From Morchella semilibera (taxonomy: Eukaryota > Ascomycota > Pezizomycetes > Pezizales > Morchellaceae), in assembly GCA_009192285.1 (NCBI GenBank), contig CM018604.1, positions 4,869,746 through 4,933,745 on the forward strand: a DNA stretch of 64,000 nt. The letters run 5' to 3'. The notes under the pieces are model-generated. The model was not told where the DNA came from. It made no database searches and saw only the letters and a program-made list of their open reading frames with translations. The translations under genes were made by a program, and so were the position numbers. Positions 11,175 to 23,729 of the stretch are shown here, one piece after another (the stretch's first letter is position 1; each line of letters starts with the position of its first letter).

Positions 11175-11945
11175 AGAAGCGAGGCAAGGACAGAAGGGCC
11201 GAAGCCAAACTTCTAGATTGCTAAGAGAAAGAAGACGCCTAGAGAGATGGAAACATAGAAAAGAACAAGCACTATATATAAAGTTATTCCCTCGCACCGA
11301 TGACTCATAGCATAGAATCCTATAGTAGAAACTCCTACACTCCCGTACCACCTGTACTATTCCCAATACCTCTACTTCTATTCCGTTACTACCCAATCCT
11401 TCCCAGCGCTTACATTCTATTACCCGAGCTCTTTCTTAACCGGTCACCTTATTTCCTACATCGTCCGATTCTATCCAACAATCCTGTTCCGAAGACGCCT
11501 TGGCGGAAGGCAGGGTGCGGGAGACGGAGCTGTGTTAGAAAGTGAGAACCTGGTAGGGATCTCAGACGAGGATAGGGAGAAACTATAAAATCATCTTGAT
11601 GCGAAGGCGAGTTTGGGAACAAAGTAACTATAGCTATAAATAGGCGCATATTTCTATATACTCAGATTACATGAAGACAAGGCAGAGAGAAAAGAAAGAA
11701 AAAAAAAGAAAAAGTCTACATCCATTATTTAATACTCTCCTTCACCAGTCCACTATAACTGGTAAATCAGACCATGGAATCCCATAAAAACCTGTTATTA
11801 CCATACCTCGTATTCCTCCCCATCATCTCTTCACACCCTATTACCAATCCTGCCTACAACCAAATCCTATAGAAACAGATGACGATTGGTTCATCTTATC
11901 CCACCCTATTCTCACTTAGCATAACTCCATTGGTTATAACAGTGC
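11175..11945. repeat. Decayed LTR-like DNA, no genes
   Basis: 11175-11475 has the layout of a C/D-like LTR end (a CTATATATAAAG site near 11271, then GACTCATAGCATAGAA), but I could not match it to a defined family. 11480-11640 is unassigned. 11650-11945 resembles the transcription-proximal part of a family A LTR in reverse (AAGACAAGGCAGAGAGAAAAG, then CCACCTCGTATTCCTCCCC-like blocks) and may be the tail of the relic starting at 9433. No reading frame worth reporting. Confidence 0.4.
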
Positions 11946-12123
11946 TGTGACTACTGTAATGGAGTAACCAGAAGGGAAGGTAGAGGTAGACCATGATGAC
12001 GCAGAAGGACTCAAGGAGCACAGCCAGCACAACGAGGACATTGACGAGGCTGAGAACAACACCGGACAGGCACATGCACAGATACCGGCAAGGGCAAAGG
12101 CAAGGGCAAAGGCAAAAGGACGC

Positions 12124-13071
12124 TGTTACGGGATTTGGAGACAGGAAGACCAGCAAAGTCTCCCTATGCTACTGAACTCCCAATTGGTGCTCCAGAGAGG
12201 TACAGTGGTGCCAGTATGGGCCAGATTGCGGAGTTGCGGAATCACTAGTTAAAAAACACATTTTCGACCCCGAAAATAACCCCCGGAGTGTCAAAGCGCC
12301 AGCACAGCTACTCAAGACACCAGTGGGTGAATGAGGGGGCAGCACTTCAAGTTTGGGATCAATCGGACCAAAACTGATCAAACGGCGAAGGCTCTGAAAA
12401 AGCTGACGCTGGTAAGCCCTCAGGGAAAGGTAAGACTACCCGACACCGCCGGTACCTAATTGTTGACAGTCCTAATGTTGAGACATGATCCTTAGTGATA
12501 GATAACGATGCAGGCAAAGAGTTGGCGAGTGAAGTCGAGGCTTGGTACCAAGGAGTTATCAGGTAGGCTGACTCCGGCACTTCCCCGCTGACGAAAAACT
12601 GAGTGCATGCAGTAGCGCAATGTAACATGAAAGATTTAAAAGGCGTTGGGAACGCTGGCGCTGGTGCTTGGTTTCCTTGGCGATTATCAGGGTCTTCTGG
12701 GTCTCCCACATATTTGTTGTAATGATAGTTTTTAGTCCGCGTGACATTTTGCGCAGGATATAAATACAGTGTCATTCTCCGACTTTGTTGAAATCATCAT
12801 CGAGGAAGAAAGAGTCTTAACGATATAAATCTATTACCTCTATTCCATACGCTCTTAGTGATCCTTGAAGATATCTACCTGAACCAATCTTCGTGTTAGC
12901 ATTACCCCAATCTAAACAACTTTCTATACTCATCGGACTAGCATCGGAGAGCGAAGATTCTAGTTACGTTTAGACTGAAGTGACCCCGTTCCTTTCTGCC
13001 TTTGCAGTTAGTGTTTCGGACTCTGAGCTCTTCACAGTACTACTCTAGTAGTCCGGTGTGACACCCTAATA
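12124..13071 (+). repeat. Element B 5' LTR
   Basis: 948 bp, starting TGTTACGGGATTTGG and ending GACACCCTAATA. The TATA box lies in GATATAAATACAG near 12757-12769, about 630 bp from the start, so U3 is long. It is followed by a leader starting ATATATCG, where the primer-binding site should be. I did not find a clear match to a tRNA 3' end, so self-priming as in Tf1-like elements is possible but unproven. Confidence 0.9.
12757..12769 (+). promoter_or_regulatory. Probable TATA box of family B LTR
   Basis: The sequence GGATATAAATACA is preserved in most B LTR copies (for example 24488-24500, 38461-38473 and, in reverse, near 62832-62845). Its place before the presumed R region fits a core promoter. 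This inference rests on sequence only. Confidence 0.55.
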
Positions 13072-13134
13072 ATATATCGTTAATTCCCAGGTTCACCTGG
13101 AGTTCTCAAGAATCACAACTTTACAAACAAAACA

Positions 13135-14555
13135 ATGGCTGCCAGGGTACAATACGAAGCAGAGGAGGACTCCGTAATGGGGGAGTCACTAGCCTTTAGC
13201 CGAAAGGACAGCCCCGATCCACTATCCATAAGAAGGACCAGCAAACGCCCGGCAGGTCAATCCACAATGGATAGGTTGGAACGTTTCCTCAGGGAACATG
13301 AAGCCCAGATGGCCGGTTTGTCAGCCGCAGGCAAAACAATATGGGACCAACTCCAAAACACGCAGGAGAAACTCCAGACGGAGAAGAAGTTATCGAACAT
13401 AGCAGCCCAAACAGTCAAAACTAATATAGACAGGCTTGGAGCCATGTTCCAGGAGTTAGATGAGAGCCGGGAATTTGAGAATGAACAAGCCCGGGTCATT
13501 AAAGCCATGGAACGGGAAGCCTTAGAGGCAGCCCATATCCAGACCCAACAGCAGTTGATGGCAACCCCTCTGATGGAGGGTCAAGTCACCATGGGAAAAA
13601 AGTAGGAGGCTGGCGGGGCAGACGCTCGGAATCCCCGGAAGGAAAGGAAGGGGACTCCCTAGCCAAGGTACCCTTCGAATTTGACAACCCCAACAAACAT
13701 AACCTCTGCTACTGGCTCCTGGAATGCGAAATATACTTTGAACAGCAACCTCGCAAGTTCCGCAATGGTAAGCAGAAGGTCCTATTTGCAGGCACCTACA
13801 CCATTGGCTTAGCCAAGGAATGGTTTGTCAATTACCATAAGGTCCACATGAAGGGACCAAATGGTGCGGACCTCTGCACATGGGAACGCTTCAGGCAGGA
13901 AGTCAGGGGGAGATTTGTGAGCTCGCAGGAAGCTTTAGACGCCGCTTTCAAGATGGACCAGCTCAAATATCAATTCAGCATCTCTGACTACCTCACCAAA
14001 ATGAAGTTACTCAATCAGCGTGCACAGCAGAGTGGGGCTTCTTATCGAAAGACGTTGCTCACTGGACTCCCGGAGGAAATCTGGGAACGACACTCCAAGT
14101 TTGAGCCGGCGGACGACGATGACCACTTTGTGGCGCAGCTGGAAATAGCTGGAAAGGCCCATGAGAGTTTCCTGGAGCAAAAGAGACTGCTGGGGAAGGT
14201 GTCAAGTGGGGTACAGGCAAAAAGGAACCCCTCAGAAAAAAGGAGAACTGGGTTCCAGATTAAGGGAAGAGCCCAGGAGGGGCAGAAGGTGGAGTCGGGT
14301 CGGCCTGGAGGCGGCTCGAATACCCAAGGAAGCGCTCGTCCCAGTCAGGGAAACAGACCTTTACACTCCGACTACAATGAAGCCACCAAGGGTATCCCCA
14401 AATCCGTGCTGGACCAGAAAAGGACAAAAGGGGACTGTGCTTGCTGTGGCAGAAGGGGTCACCTTTGGAAATGGTGTAGACAAAGCCCCAACTCCAGCGC
14501 AGTCATCTCCGCTCTGGGCAGAAGCGAGGCCGAGAAGATGAGGACGAGGAAATGA
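13135..14555 (+). pseudogene. Element B gag, frameshifted
   Basis: The ATG at 13135 opens 156 residues rich in Glu and Gln (a likely helical or coiled-coil N-terminal part, residues 40-150) ending at a stop at 13603-13605. The gag continues in another frame from about 13608 to 14555. The second part has the retrotransposon gag core (FEFDN...YWLLECEIYFEQQPRKF, KVLFAGTYTIGLAKEWF) and a zinc knuckle, CACCGRRGHLWKWC, near its end. One indel near 13590-13605, next to a run of A, separates the parts. Gag forms the particle shell and packages RNA. This copy could not make the full protein. Confidence 0.87.
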
Positions 14556-14741
14556 AGGACTCACCAAATCCCCCCCCAGCAAAGAAAAAGAGGCATCGAT
14601 CAAAGAAGAAGTCAGTAGCCGTAGCAGCGGTAGACAAGTCAACCATGAATGCCTATGTGCCGGGAGTGGGGTCGGAGTCGGAGGTGGATTTCGATATGGG
14701 TTTTTAGAAGGGGACTCTGATGGGTCAGGTCAAGAGCTCCC
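14556..14741 (+). pseudogene. Element B gag-pol junction, up to the F1 insertion
   Basis: About 185 bp of B internal sequence with a basic stretch (AKKKRHRSKKKS in one frame) and no intact frame. It ends at CTCCC (14737-14741), the left copy of the F1 target duplication. B resumes at CTCCC, 20135-20139. Confidence 0.6.
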
Positions 14742-15144
14742 TTTCATGGATACGTTAGGTTGGGAGGATTGGAATGATTGGCGGGGATGGGATTATTGTA
14801 AGCTCGGAGGTAGGGATGAGTCAGAGTAGGTTCTATGGGTTTCCGTTACGCAGGAATATGAGTCATGGTTGGGGTTATGCGAGGATATGAGTCAGGCTTG
14901 GCTCCGGAATATTGGGTATATAAGGGAGGCAACGGTGCCTACTCCTGTACTTTCTTTCTTTCTCTTTTCTCTTTACGCAACGTCTTCTGTACTAGTATTC
15001 AATATACTTTATAGTCCCTAATTCTTTAGTGACTATCGCTGCTTGTTTAATTCTTTTCCTCATACTTCCATCGTACTTGGGTCGTATCGCTGCAACAACT
15101 CGTGCCCTGTGGAACAAAGCTACACCGCCACCCACTCCTTGAGA
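14742..15144 (+). repeat. F1 5' LTR
   Basis: 403 bp, with a GGTATATAAGGGAGG TATA box at about 14914-14928, then a pyrimidine-rich CTTTCTTTCTTTCTC leader, as in many fungal promoters. The match to the 3' LTR (19733-20134) sets both ends. One indel and about five substitutions separate the two, so insertion was fairly recent compared with the heavily mutated coding region. That may mean the deletions arose before or during transposition. Confidence 0.85.
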
Positions 15145-15178
15145 TTACGTTGCGTCGTCATCCACACTGCACCCAACC

Positions 15179-16513
15179 ATGTCTGCCCCTGCTCCTCCAC
15201 CTCCTCCCCCAGCCACCATTGTGGATGGGGTCACCCTCGATGGCAACTACCAAATCCCTCAAGCCTTCACCGAGTTCGAAGCAGTAGAGGACCTACACTA
15301 CCACTACATACATCTCCGAACCCTTATACGGGAAGGGGATCGATGGAAGGCAGAACGAGACGCTAGCCGAAACCTACACGCCCAAACCAGGCAAGAGTTG
15401 ACCACCGCAAGGGATCAACTCACCGCCTCCAACAACCACACCGATGCTCTGGAAGCTCAGGTTCGCACCTTGGAATTCCAACTCGCCGCAGCCCGAGCCG
15501 CACCACCACCACCACCACCACCACCACCACCACCCCAATAGTACCTCCCCCACCAGCCAATGCCCCACCCCCAGCCTTCCGTTCCGAGAAATTCCCAGAC
15601 CCCCCCAAGTTTAACGGAGTCCGTAAGGAGCTACCCGGATTCCTCAACCTCCTCCGTACCAAACTCAGGGTGAACCATGACAGGTTCCTAAATGAGGAGG
15701 CTAAGGTGTTTCTACGCTGTTTCTCGGTTGGAAGGGAAGGCGCTGGACCAAGTTATCCCCATGGCCACCGGAGATGCTCCCCCATTCGCTTCGGTCGCTA
15801 CCTTCGTTACGTTTTTGGAAGCCTCCTTCGGGGACCCGGACCCCCGGGGTACCGCCAGGCGGGAACTCCAGAGCCTCCGCCAAGGCAAAGGAGACTTCGC
15901 CACTTACCTTACACAATTTTTGCGTATCATGGGCCAACTCGACTACAACGAGGAAGCCAAGAAGGACGCCCTCGAGAATGGGCTGTCTGATGACCTCAAG
16001 GACGCAATGATCTACCAGGATACCACCACGGAGAGCTTTGATGCATATGTTAGAAGGCTTATGACCATGGACAATAGGATTAGGGCTAGGAAAGATGCCC
16101 ATAAGGCAAGTAGGAACCCTATGGGACAATTCGCCGCGCAACCCGCCCCCCCACATCCATCGCATACCCCAGGAGGCCTCGCCCCAATGGACCTCTCAGC
16201 CCTCCAAACCCGCCCAGCCATCCGTTCCCCGCCAGAAGGGCGATATATGTTTGCCCACGGCCGACGACAGACCACTGCTGCCCAAAAGAAATGGAGAATG
16301 GAGAATGGCCACTGTGCCTATTGCGCCGTACCCGATCATGTGTTTGCCAACTGCCCCCAAGGTAACCGCCCTCGTGGCCCTCCTTTAGCTATGAGAGGCG
16401 CCGCTTTATCTGCCCCCCCAGCTGCTCTTATTGAGCCCTCTGTTCCTATTTCTTCTTCTTCTTCTTCTTCTGTAGATGTTATTTCTTCTTCTGGTTTTTC
16501 GGGTTTTCAGTAG
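15179..16513 (+). pseudogene. F1 gag, two frameshifts
   Basis: Starts at ATG 15179 (MSAPAPPPPPP), like the F2 gag start at 57357. Residues 1-105 end in a run of prolines encoded by a (CCA)n tract at about 15500-15536, where the frame changes. A second part (KFPDPPKFNG...LPGFLNLLRTKL) runs to about 15715, where the frame changes again. The last part, open to the stop at 16511-16513, holds the gag core (ASFGDPDPRGTARRELQSLRQGK) and the knuckle CAYCAVPDHVFANC, then a serine run encoded by (TTC)n. The first shift is best explained by slippage in the CCA repeat. Confidence 0.86.
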
Positions 16514-16569
16514 TCCCTGGTCAGTATCATGGCCCTCGCCAGGGACCTTCAAAGGATTTTTCTTTATCT

Positions 16570-19500
16570 GTGTTTTCTATTTCGGATTTTTCGGTTTCGG
16601 TTACGACAGAGGAGGAGTTAAATGGAGACCACTTAGTTGTAGCTTGCAACATTGCTTACAATAAGGATCCTATCTCTACCTATGCTATGATCGATACTGG
16701 AGCCTCGGGATTCGCATTTATTGATGAAGACTTTGCGCGCCATCACCAACTCCCCCAATTTCCTCTTAGGATTCCTCGTGTGCTCGAAGTTATTGACGGG
16801 AGGCCTATAGCGTCTGGCCAAATTACTTCGATTTGCCGCGTTCCTTTGCTTATTGGCTCTCATCAAGAACAAATTCCTTGCTTCGTTACCAAACTGGGAC
16901 AGTACCCCCTAGTTCTTGGTATTCCTTAGCTACAACATCATGATGCCACCCTGAAATTTAAAGACAACACGGTAGCTTTCGACTCGGAGTTCTGTAAGAA
17001 GAACTGCAATGTTGTTAAAGACACCGATATTATTCCAGGCATTAAACCCCTGAGCTATATGATAGGCCCAGTACCCTTCAGCCGTCTTGCTCGCCGCAAA
17101 CAACTACAAATTTGCAGCATAACCCTTTACGAAATCGAAAAAACTCTCCAGGTTACCCCAAAGAATGAATGGAAACAAAGGATCCCCAAATGCTATCACA
17201 ATCGGCTAAATATGTTCGATGAAGCTTTCGCCCAGGATTTACCTCCCCGACGCCCCTATGATCATAAGATACCCTTGAAGGAAGGGAAGGAACCACCGTT
17301 TGGCCCCCTATATGGTATGTCCAGGGACGAGCTGCTCGCACTTAGGGACTATATTCAGGAGAACCTTTCCAAGGGCTTTATCCGCTCCAGCTCATCCCCG
17401 GCTGGGGCTCCGGTTTTATTTGTTAAGAAAGCTGATGGGTCCCTGCGTCTCTGTGTGGACTATCGAGGACTGAATGAGTTGACGGTGAAGAATCGATACC
17501 CATTGCCCCTAATACGAGAAACTCTGGATCGTCTTTCAACAGCTAAGTGGTATACTAAGCTGGACTTGAGACAAGGGTATAATCAAATCCGCATGGCCGA
17601 GGGAGAGGAATGGAAGACGGCATTTAGGACCCGCTATGGCCACTTTGAATACACAGTTATGCCGTTTGGTCTGACCAATGCCCCCGCTCCCTTTCAACAT
17701 TTTATCAACGACTGCCTTAGGGAACATCTGGACCAATTCTGCACGGCGTACTTGGATGATATTCTTATCTATAGCGATTCCCTCGAAGAACATGAGCAAC
17801 ATGTCAAAACTATACTGGAAGTCTTATAGAAGAATGGGATCCTGCTGAAACCGGAAAAGTGCGAGTTTCATACGCAAAGCACTACCTACTTTGGACTAAT
17901 TATCGAACCCAATGGTATCCGCATGGATCCTCACAAGATATCGACGGTACAAGAATGGACTACCCCCAAGTCAGTTAAGGATGTACAAGCTTTTCTAGGG
18001 TTTCCGAATTTTTATCGTCGTTTTATTTCTGGCTTTTCTAAGTTGGCTTCTCCTCTTACCAAATTGACAAAGAAGAATATCTCCTTTGTGTGGACCTCGG
18101 AAGCAGAAGCCGGCTTTCAATTTCTGAAGGAAGCCTTTACCACCGCTCCTATCTTAATTCATTTCGATTCCGAAAAACCAATTACAGTGGAAACGGATGC
18201 ATCGGACTATGTTGCCGGCGGCGTACTCTCCCAATACGATGAACAAGGAAAACTACACCCTGTTGCATTCTTCTCTAAAACGCATACACCTGCGGAGTGT
18301 AATTATGAAATTTACGACAAGGAGCTATTGGCAATAATCAGGTGTTTCGAGGAATGGAGACCCGAGTTGGAAGGGGCTAAACACCCGATTGAGGTTATTT
18401 CCGACCATAAAAATCTTGAATACTTTATGTCGACCAAGCAACTTAATAGAAGGCAAGTGAGATGGGCTGAATATTTTTCACGCTTCGATTTTGTTATCAA
18501 ATACAGGCCAGGGAAACAAGGTGGGAAACCGGACGCATTAACTAGGAGATCAGGAGATCTCCTTGGGGAAGGGGATGAAAGGTTACTACATCACAGAGTG
18601 TACCGAAGTGGATGGCCGCCTTCTCTACCGTGAAAGCATATATGTCCCCAACTACGCACCACTAAAGTTGGAAATTTTGAAGCAATATCATGATGCCCCC
18701 TCAGCAGGACATCCCGGTAGAGAGAAAACTTTCGAATTGGTTAGCAGGAATTATTATTGGCCAAATATGCGCGAGTATATCGGTCAATATATTCGGAACT
18801 GCCATATTTGCCAGCGAAGTAAGCCAACGACACATGGGAAGTTCAGAGTACTTCGACCGCTACCCATACCAGAACAACCCTGGAGAGCGATCTCTATGGA
18901 CTTTGTTACAGGTCTACCGGAAAGTGAAGGGTACGATGCCATACTGGTGGTTGTGGACCGGTTAACGAAGATGCGCCACCTTCTGCCCTGCAATACTACG
19001 GTCAATGCGGAAGATTTAGCCAACCTATATTTGCAACATGTTTGGAAATTGCATGGCCTGCCTACACATATTACGTCCGACAAGGGAACTCAATTTACCG
19101 CGAAGTTCTGGAAATTCCTCTGTAAGCAATTGAAAATTGAAGCCAGAATGTCGACAGCCTTTCACCCGGAAACGGATGGTCAAACAGAAAGATTGAATGC
19201 AGTGATGGAGCAATACCTCCGAGTGTATGTGTCATATCAACAGGACGACTGGGTTAAGTGGTTGCCGATGGCGGAATTTGCAGCAAATAATCAGGTGTCG
19301 GCCTCCACCAAAGCCACTCCGTTTTTTGCCAACTATGGCTACCATCCTCGATTTACAACAGATCTCCGGAGATTGGAGAGAACTCCACCGAGCCTCGATG
19401 CCCATGATTTTGCATCCCGTCTTTCATGTTTCTCTGTTGGATCTCGCCGCCGTCGACCCTGTGCAGGGACAAAGACAACCACCACCTCCACCTATTATTG

Positions 19501-19820
19501 TTAATCAGGAGGAGGAATATGAGGTCGAAGAAGTTTTGGATTCGAGGTATCATGGGAAGCAGGGACTTCAGTACTATGTGAAATCGACAGGGTATGCTGA
19601 CCCTACGTGGGAATCTGCTGATTATCATCAACAGACTGCCGCCGTTGATAAACCTCATCAACGCTACCCCGCTAAACCAGGACCCGGGGAAATCAAGGCT
19701 CGCAGGAGCTCGCGCTTGAAGGGAGGGGCTACTTTCATGGATACGTTAGGTTGGGAGGATTGGAATGATTGGCGGAGATGGGATTATTGTAAGCTCGGAG
19801 GTAGGGATGAGTCAGAGTAG
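16570..19820 (+). pseudogene. F1 pol: protease, RT, RNase H, integrase, chromodomain
   Basis: One frame carries protease (IDTGASG at about 16690), RT ([35 protein letters not shown] at 17749-17775) and RNase H ([12 protein letters not shown]), interrupted by TAG at 16927-16929 (expected Trp) and TAG at 17827-17829 (expected Gln). The integrase lies in another frame from 18563: the HHCC finger (GHPGREK...CHICQRSK), then DFVTGLP, SDKGTQF and the glutamate in DGQTERLN. The chromodomain, EEEYEVEEVLDSRYHG onward, is in a third frame at about 19505-19680, and its frame runs on into the 3' LTR. About 65 codons are missing between RNase H and integrase when compared with D and I. Chromodomains direct integration to marked chromatin in this family. 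Confidence 0.9.
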
Positions 19821-20134
19821 GTTCTATGGGTTTCCGTTACGCAGGAATATGAGTCATGGTTGGGGTTATGCGAGGATATGAGTCAGGCTTGGCTCCGGAA
19901 TATTGGGTATATAAGGGAGGCAACGGTGCCTACTCCTGTACTTTCTTTCTTTCTCTTTTCTCTTTACGCAACGTCTTCTGTACTAGTATTCAATATACTT
20001 TATAGTCCCTAATTCTTTAGTTACTATCGCTGCTTATTTAATTCTTTTCCTCATACTTCCCTCGTACTTGGGTCATATCGCTGCAACAACTCGTGCCCTG
20101 TGGAACAAAGCTACACCGCCACCCCTCCTTGAGA
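19733..20134 (+). repeat. F1 3' LTR with preceding polypurine tract
   Basis: 402 bp. The purine-rich GAAGGGAGGGG (19719-19729) lies just before it and is the likely primer for plus-strand DNA, which supports the LTR start at TTTCATGG. After it, CTCCC and element B sequence resume. Confidence 0.85.
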
Positions 20135-20263
20135 CTCCCCCAGATTGCTATGTTATCACTGACAGAAAAATCCAAAAAAAAATATAAAACGAAAAAGACC
20201 GGATGAGGGGGGGTCATCTTTGACAAAAAAACAAAAATTTTCTGATGAGCCTATTCACGGGCC

Positions 20264-23200
20264 ATGTCCTATATCGGTAACTTTCATATTGGACCTCTAG
20301 ACCTTTTATTTCCTAGTCGAGTTTTGTTGGATACAAGAGCAACCGGTCCTGTTATTGGTTCCTCTTTTGTTTCTGCGTTTTCTGTCCCAAAGGTGAAAAG
20401 AGACGTCCCGGCCAAAGTCATGGGTTTTATTGGCGAAGTTATGGAAGGCACAGGACAAGCCTTTACAATAATGCTTAATTTGATTTCTAAGGGGCATAAG
20501 TCTGAGCTCTCCTTCGAGATAGCACCACTCCCCAATAGTATTGATGCCATCTTACCACCGTGGTGGCTACGGGAAGATAAGCTGGCTATTGCCCCAAATG
20601 GGGAAGTAACCTTTCAAGGAGATTTTTGCAAAAGCAGGTGCTTCACTTACCAGAAAGAGATTTCAGTGGTTCTCGATAACGACGTGCTGGACGATCCTAA
20701 GGCGCTTTATATTGGGTCAATCTCCACGTCCGCTGGGGAGATAGACCTGCGAGCCGTAATACCCGGGCAATATCATCTCAAGCTCCAGGAATTCTTCCAG
20801 TCCGAGACCGATAAGCTACCACCTCACCGCCCCTCGGATCACAGCATCGATCTCGAACCTAGTCAGCAGCCCCCCTGGGGATCCATCTACACCCTCTCTG
20901 AGGTTGAGTTAAAGACCCTAAGGGAATACTTGGATAAAATGTTATGCTTGGGGAAAATCAGACTGAGCAAATCTCCAGCAGGTGCTCCTATTCTATTTGT
21001 GAAAAAGAAAGATGGAAGTCTCCGCCTTTGCGTTGACTACCGAGGTTTGAATCGCGTCACTATTAAGAACCGTTACACTTTCCCCTAGGAGAGGAATTGA
21101 GGGACCGGATCTCCGGCGCGAAGATATTTTCCAAGATTGACCTCAAGGAGGGCTATAACCTTATCCAGATTAAGCGCGGCGACGAGTGGAAAACAGCGTT
21201 CAGGACTAGATATGGATACTACGAGTACCTGGTCATGCCGTTCAGGCTGACCAACGAGCCGGCCACTTTCCAGGCCATGATGAATGACATCCTCAGGGAA
21301 TTCCTAGTCCAAGGGGTGGTAGTATACCTCAATGATATCCTAATCTACAGCAAAGACCCGGCCGAGCATGAACAGCTAGTCAACAAAGTGCTCGACAAGA
21401 TCATTGAGAATAACCTGGTAGCCAACCCAAAGAAGTCTTTCTTCCATCAGGAAACTATCGAATTCCTTGGTTTCGTGTTGAGTCCTGAGGGGGTCTCCAT
21501 GTCGACGGATAAGGTGGAAGAGGTCTTGAAGTGGGAATCTCCGAGGACGGTCAGGGACGTCCAAGTTTTCATGGGATTTGCCAGTTTTTATAGGAGGTTC
21601 ATTCAGAACTACTCCGGGGTCTGTAAACCCATCACTGACTGTCTACGTGGCGATGCTAAGAACCTCTCCTGGACCAGCGCGGCCGAAGCGGCCTTTTTAA
21701 AGCTCAAGATCCTCTTCACGACTGCTCCGATTTTGGTGCACTTCTCACCTGATCGACAGATCATTGTGGAAACGGACGCTAGCGACTTTGCAATAGGTGC
21801 GGTACTCTACCAAGTAGTCGATGGAAAAATCCACCCTGGGGCCTTCTACTCCCGCAAGCTCAACCCGGCCGAACTCAATTACGACGTTTGGGACAAAGAA
21901 ATGCTTGGCATCGTGGCCGCCTTCAAGCAATGGTGACACTACCTCGAGGGGCCCAAATACACTGTCCTTGTCTATACTGATCACCAGAACCTTCAATACT
22001 TTGACACCACTAAGGTTCTTAACTGTCGACAAGCACGATGGGCTCAGCTGTTAGCGGAGTTCAATTTTAAAATACACTACAGGCCAGGAACTAAGAATGG
22101 GAAGGCGGATGCACTGTCGAGACATCCGGAGTACCGACGTGAAGGGGGGGGCGCGCAGACAGTCGAGAGGTTATTTGGGCCTGGACAGTTGGTTGGAATG
22201 GAAGAATATGTGGTTTCAGCAGCTTCGCTCGCTGGCAAAAAAGAGGTGGACTGGTCTAAGGATTTCTTGGACCTAGTCAAAGAGGCATCGTTGAAGAATG
22301 AGGAGTGGATGAAACTGAGGAGAAGAGGAGAGGCTGGAAAGCTCAAGGAATTGTTAGTCAAGGAGGAGTTGCTCTTCTACAAGAACCGTCTATATATACC
22401 CAACAGCAATGCATTGAAAATCCGAATTGCAGAATCTGAACACAACTCGAGGGTAGCAGGACACTTTAGTCAAGATAAAACACTAGAGTTAATTATACGC
22501 AATTTCTACTGGCCAAAGATGAACGAGTGCATAGACGACTACGTACGGTCTTGCGACGACTGCCAAAGAAATAAGCTAAGTCGACACCGCAAATACGGAA
22601 CATTACTACCGTTAGATACTCCTCACACGGTGTGGTCGTCTATCTCAATGGACTTCATCGTTCAACTACCCGAGTCCAAAGGCTATACGCAGATAAGGGT
22701 AATTGTGGATAGGTTCTCTAAGATGGCACACTTTATTCCCCTCCAAGGCACAGCTTCCTCGCAAGATCTAGCAAAAACTTTCCTAGCACAGATCTGGCGG
22801 ATACATGGACTCCCCCTAAGTATAGTTTCTGATCGAGATACCAAGTTCACATCAAGCTTTTGAGCATCTCTTATGGAGCTTCTGGATATTAAGCTGCGGA
22901 TGAGTACCGCTTTCCACCCGCAAACTAATGGTCAGACGGAACGCGTCAATCAAACCTTGGAACACTACCTCCGGACTTTCTGTAACTACGAGCAAAACGA
23001 TTAGGCTGAACTACTTCCCCTGGCCGAGTATGCCAACAACAACTCGGTTACATCTGCGACGGGACAGTCACCTTTCTATACCAATTATGGGTATAACCCC
23101 AGGACAAACTGGCCAAAGGAAAACGAAGTAGTCAACCCCACCAGTGACCTATACGCCCACTTTATATGAGGAGTCCATGATGCCGCCCATCAAAAACTGA

Positions 23201-23729
23201 CCATTGTAAGGGAAAGAATGGGAAAATATTATGATAAGAAGCGAGAGGCGCCACCAGACTTCAAGGTGGGAGACCGCGTAATGCTCAACGCAACCAACCT
23301 CAAAACTCGTCGATCCACCAAAAAGCTAGACCATTAGAAAATGGGAGCCTTTACAATCAAAAGACTCGCCGGGAAACGGGCATGTGAACTTGAATTTCCT
23401 CCACAAATGAAAATCCACAACGTGTTCCACGTCGAATTACTGGAACCCTACTGGATCAGTGCGATACCGGGACAAGAACAAAGACCCCCTCCCCTACACC
23501 TGACGTGGTCGACGATGATGGAGAAAAGCTATATAAGGTTGAGCGTATTATTGGGAGCAGGAAGAGTAGGAAAGGGACAGTAGAATATCTGGTGAAATGG
23601 CGGGGTTATCCGGTTGGGGAAAGCACATACCAAGTCGTCGACGTTATGAACGAGGAGGTACGGGAGCTTGTCCATGAATTCCATCGGAAAAACCCCAAGG
23701 CTGTGAAGGACCAATACCTGAGACTGTAG
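20264..23729 (+). pseudogene. Element B pol: protease, RT, RNase H, integrase, chromodomain
   Basis: The N-terminal part (20264-21088) has a protease-like segment with LLDTRATG where DTGATG is expected, and the start of RT ([17 protein letters not shown]). A 1-nt loss near 21085 shifts the frame. RT then reads FRLTNEPATFQ and YLNDILIYS, with the second catalytic Asp changed to Asn, and RNase H reads VETDASDFAIG. In-frame stops lie at 21934, 22861, 23002, 23167 and 23335, all explained by single C-to-T or G-to-A changes from Arg, Trp or Gln codons. The integrase has the finger (HNSRVAGHFSQDK...CDDCQRNK), MDFIVQLP, SDRDTKF and [10 protein letters not shown] chromodomain (EKLYKVERIIGSRKS...YLVKWRGYP) sits in another frame at 23505-23729. 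It is clearly dead. Confidence 0.9.

Larger units (their letters stand above)
14742..20134 (+). mobile_element. Element F1: chromodomain Ty3/gypsy nested in element B
   Basis: About 5.4 kb, with LTRs at 14742-15144 and 19733-20134 that differ at only about six positions by eye. It is flanked by CTCCC at 14737-14741 and 20135-20139. The interior has gag, protease, RT, RNase H, integrase and chromodomain in chromovirus order. Two internal deletions (near 18590, between RNase H and integrase, and near 19370, after the integrase core), several frameshifts and two in-frame stops make it inactive. The termini, TTTCATGG and TTGAGA, are not the usual TG and CA. The related F2 LTR at 57405-57813 has 15 extra bases (TGTGATGGAGTATCC) in front. 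Confidence 0.88.

Noticed and set aside
13072-13110. tRNA primer-binding site after the B 5' LTR
   Set aside because: No convincing stretch complementary to a tRNA 3' end could be recognised. A tRNA search would be needed.
13135-13605. Independent 156-residue host protein
   Set aside because: It lies just after the B 5' LTR and continues into the gag core in another frame, so it is the N terminus of gag.
15374-15568. Poly-tryptophan reading frame on the minus strand
   Set aside because: It is the complement of the CCA repeat in F1 gag.
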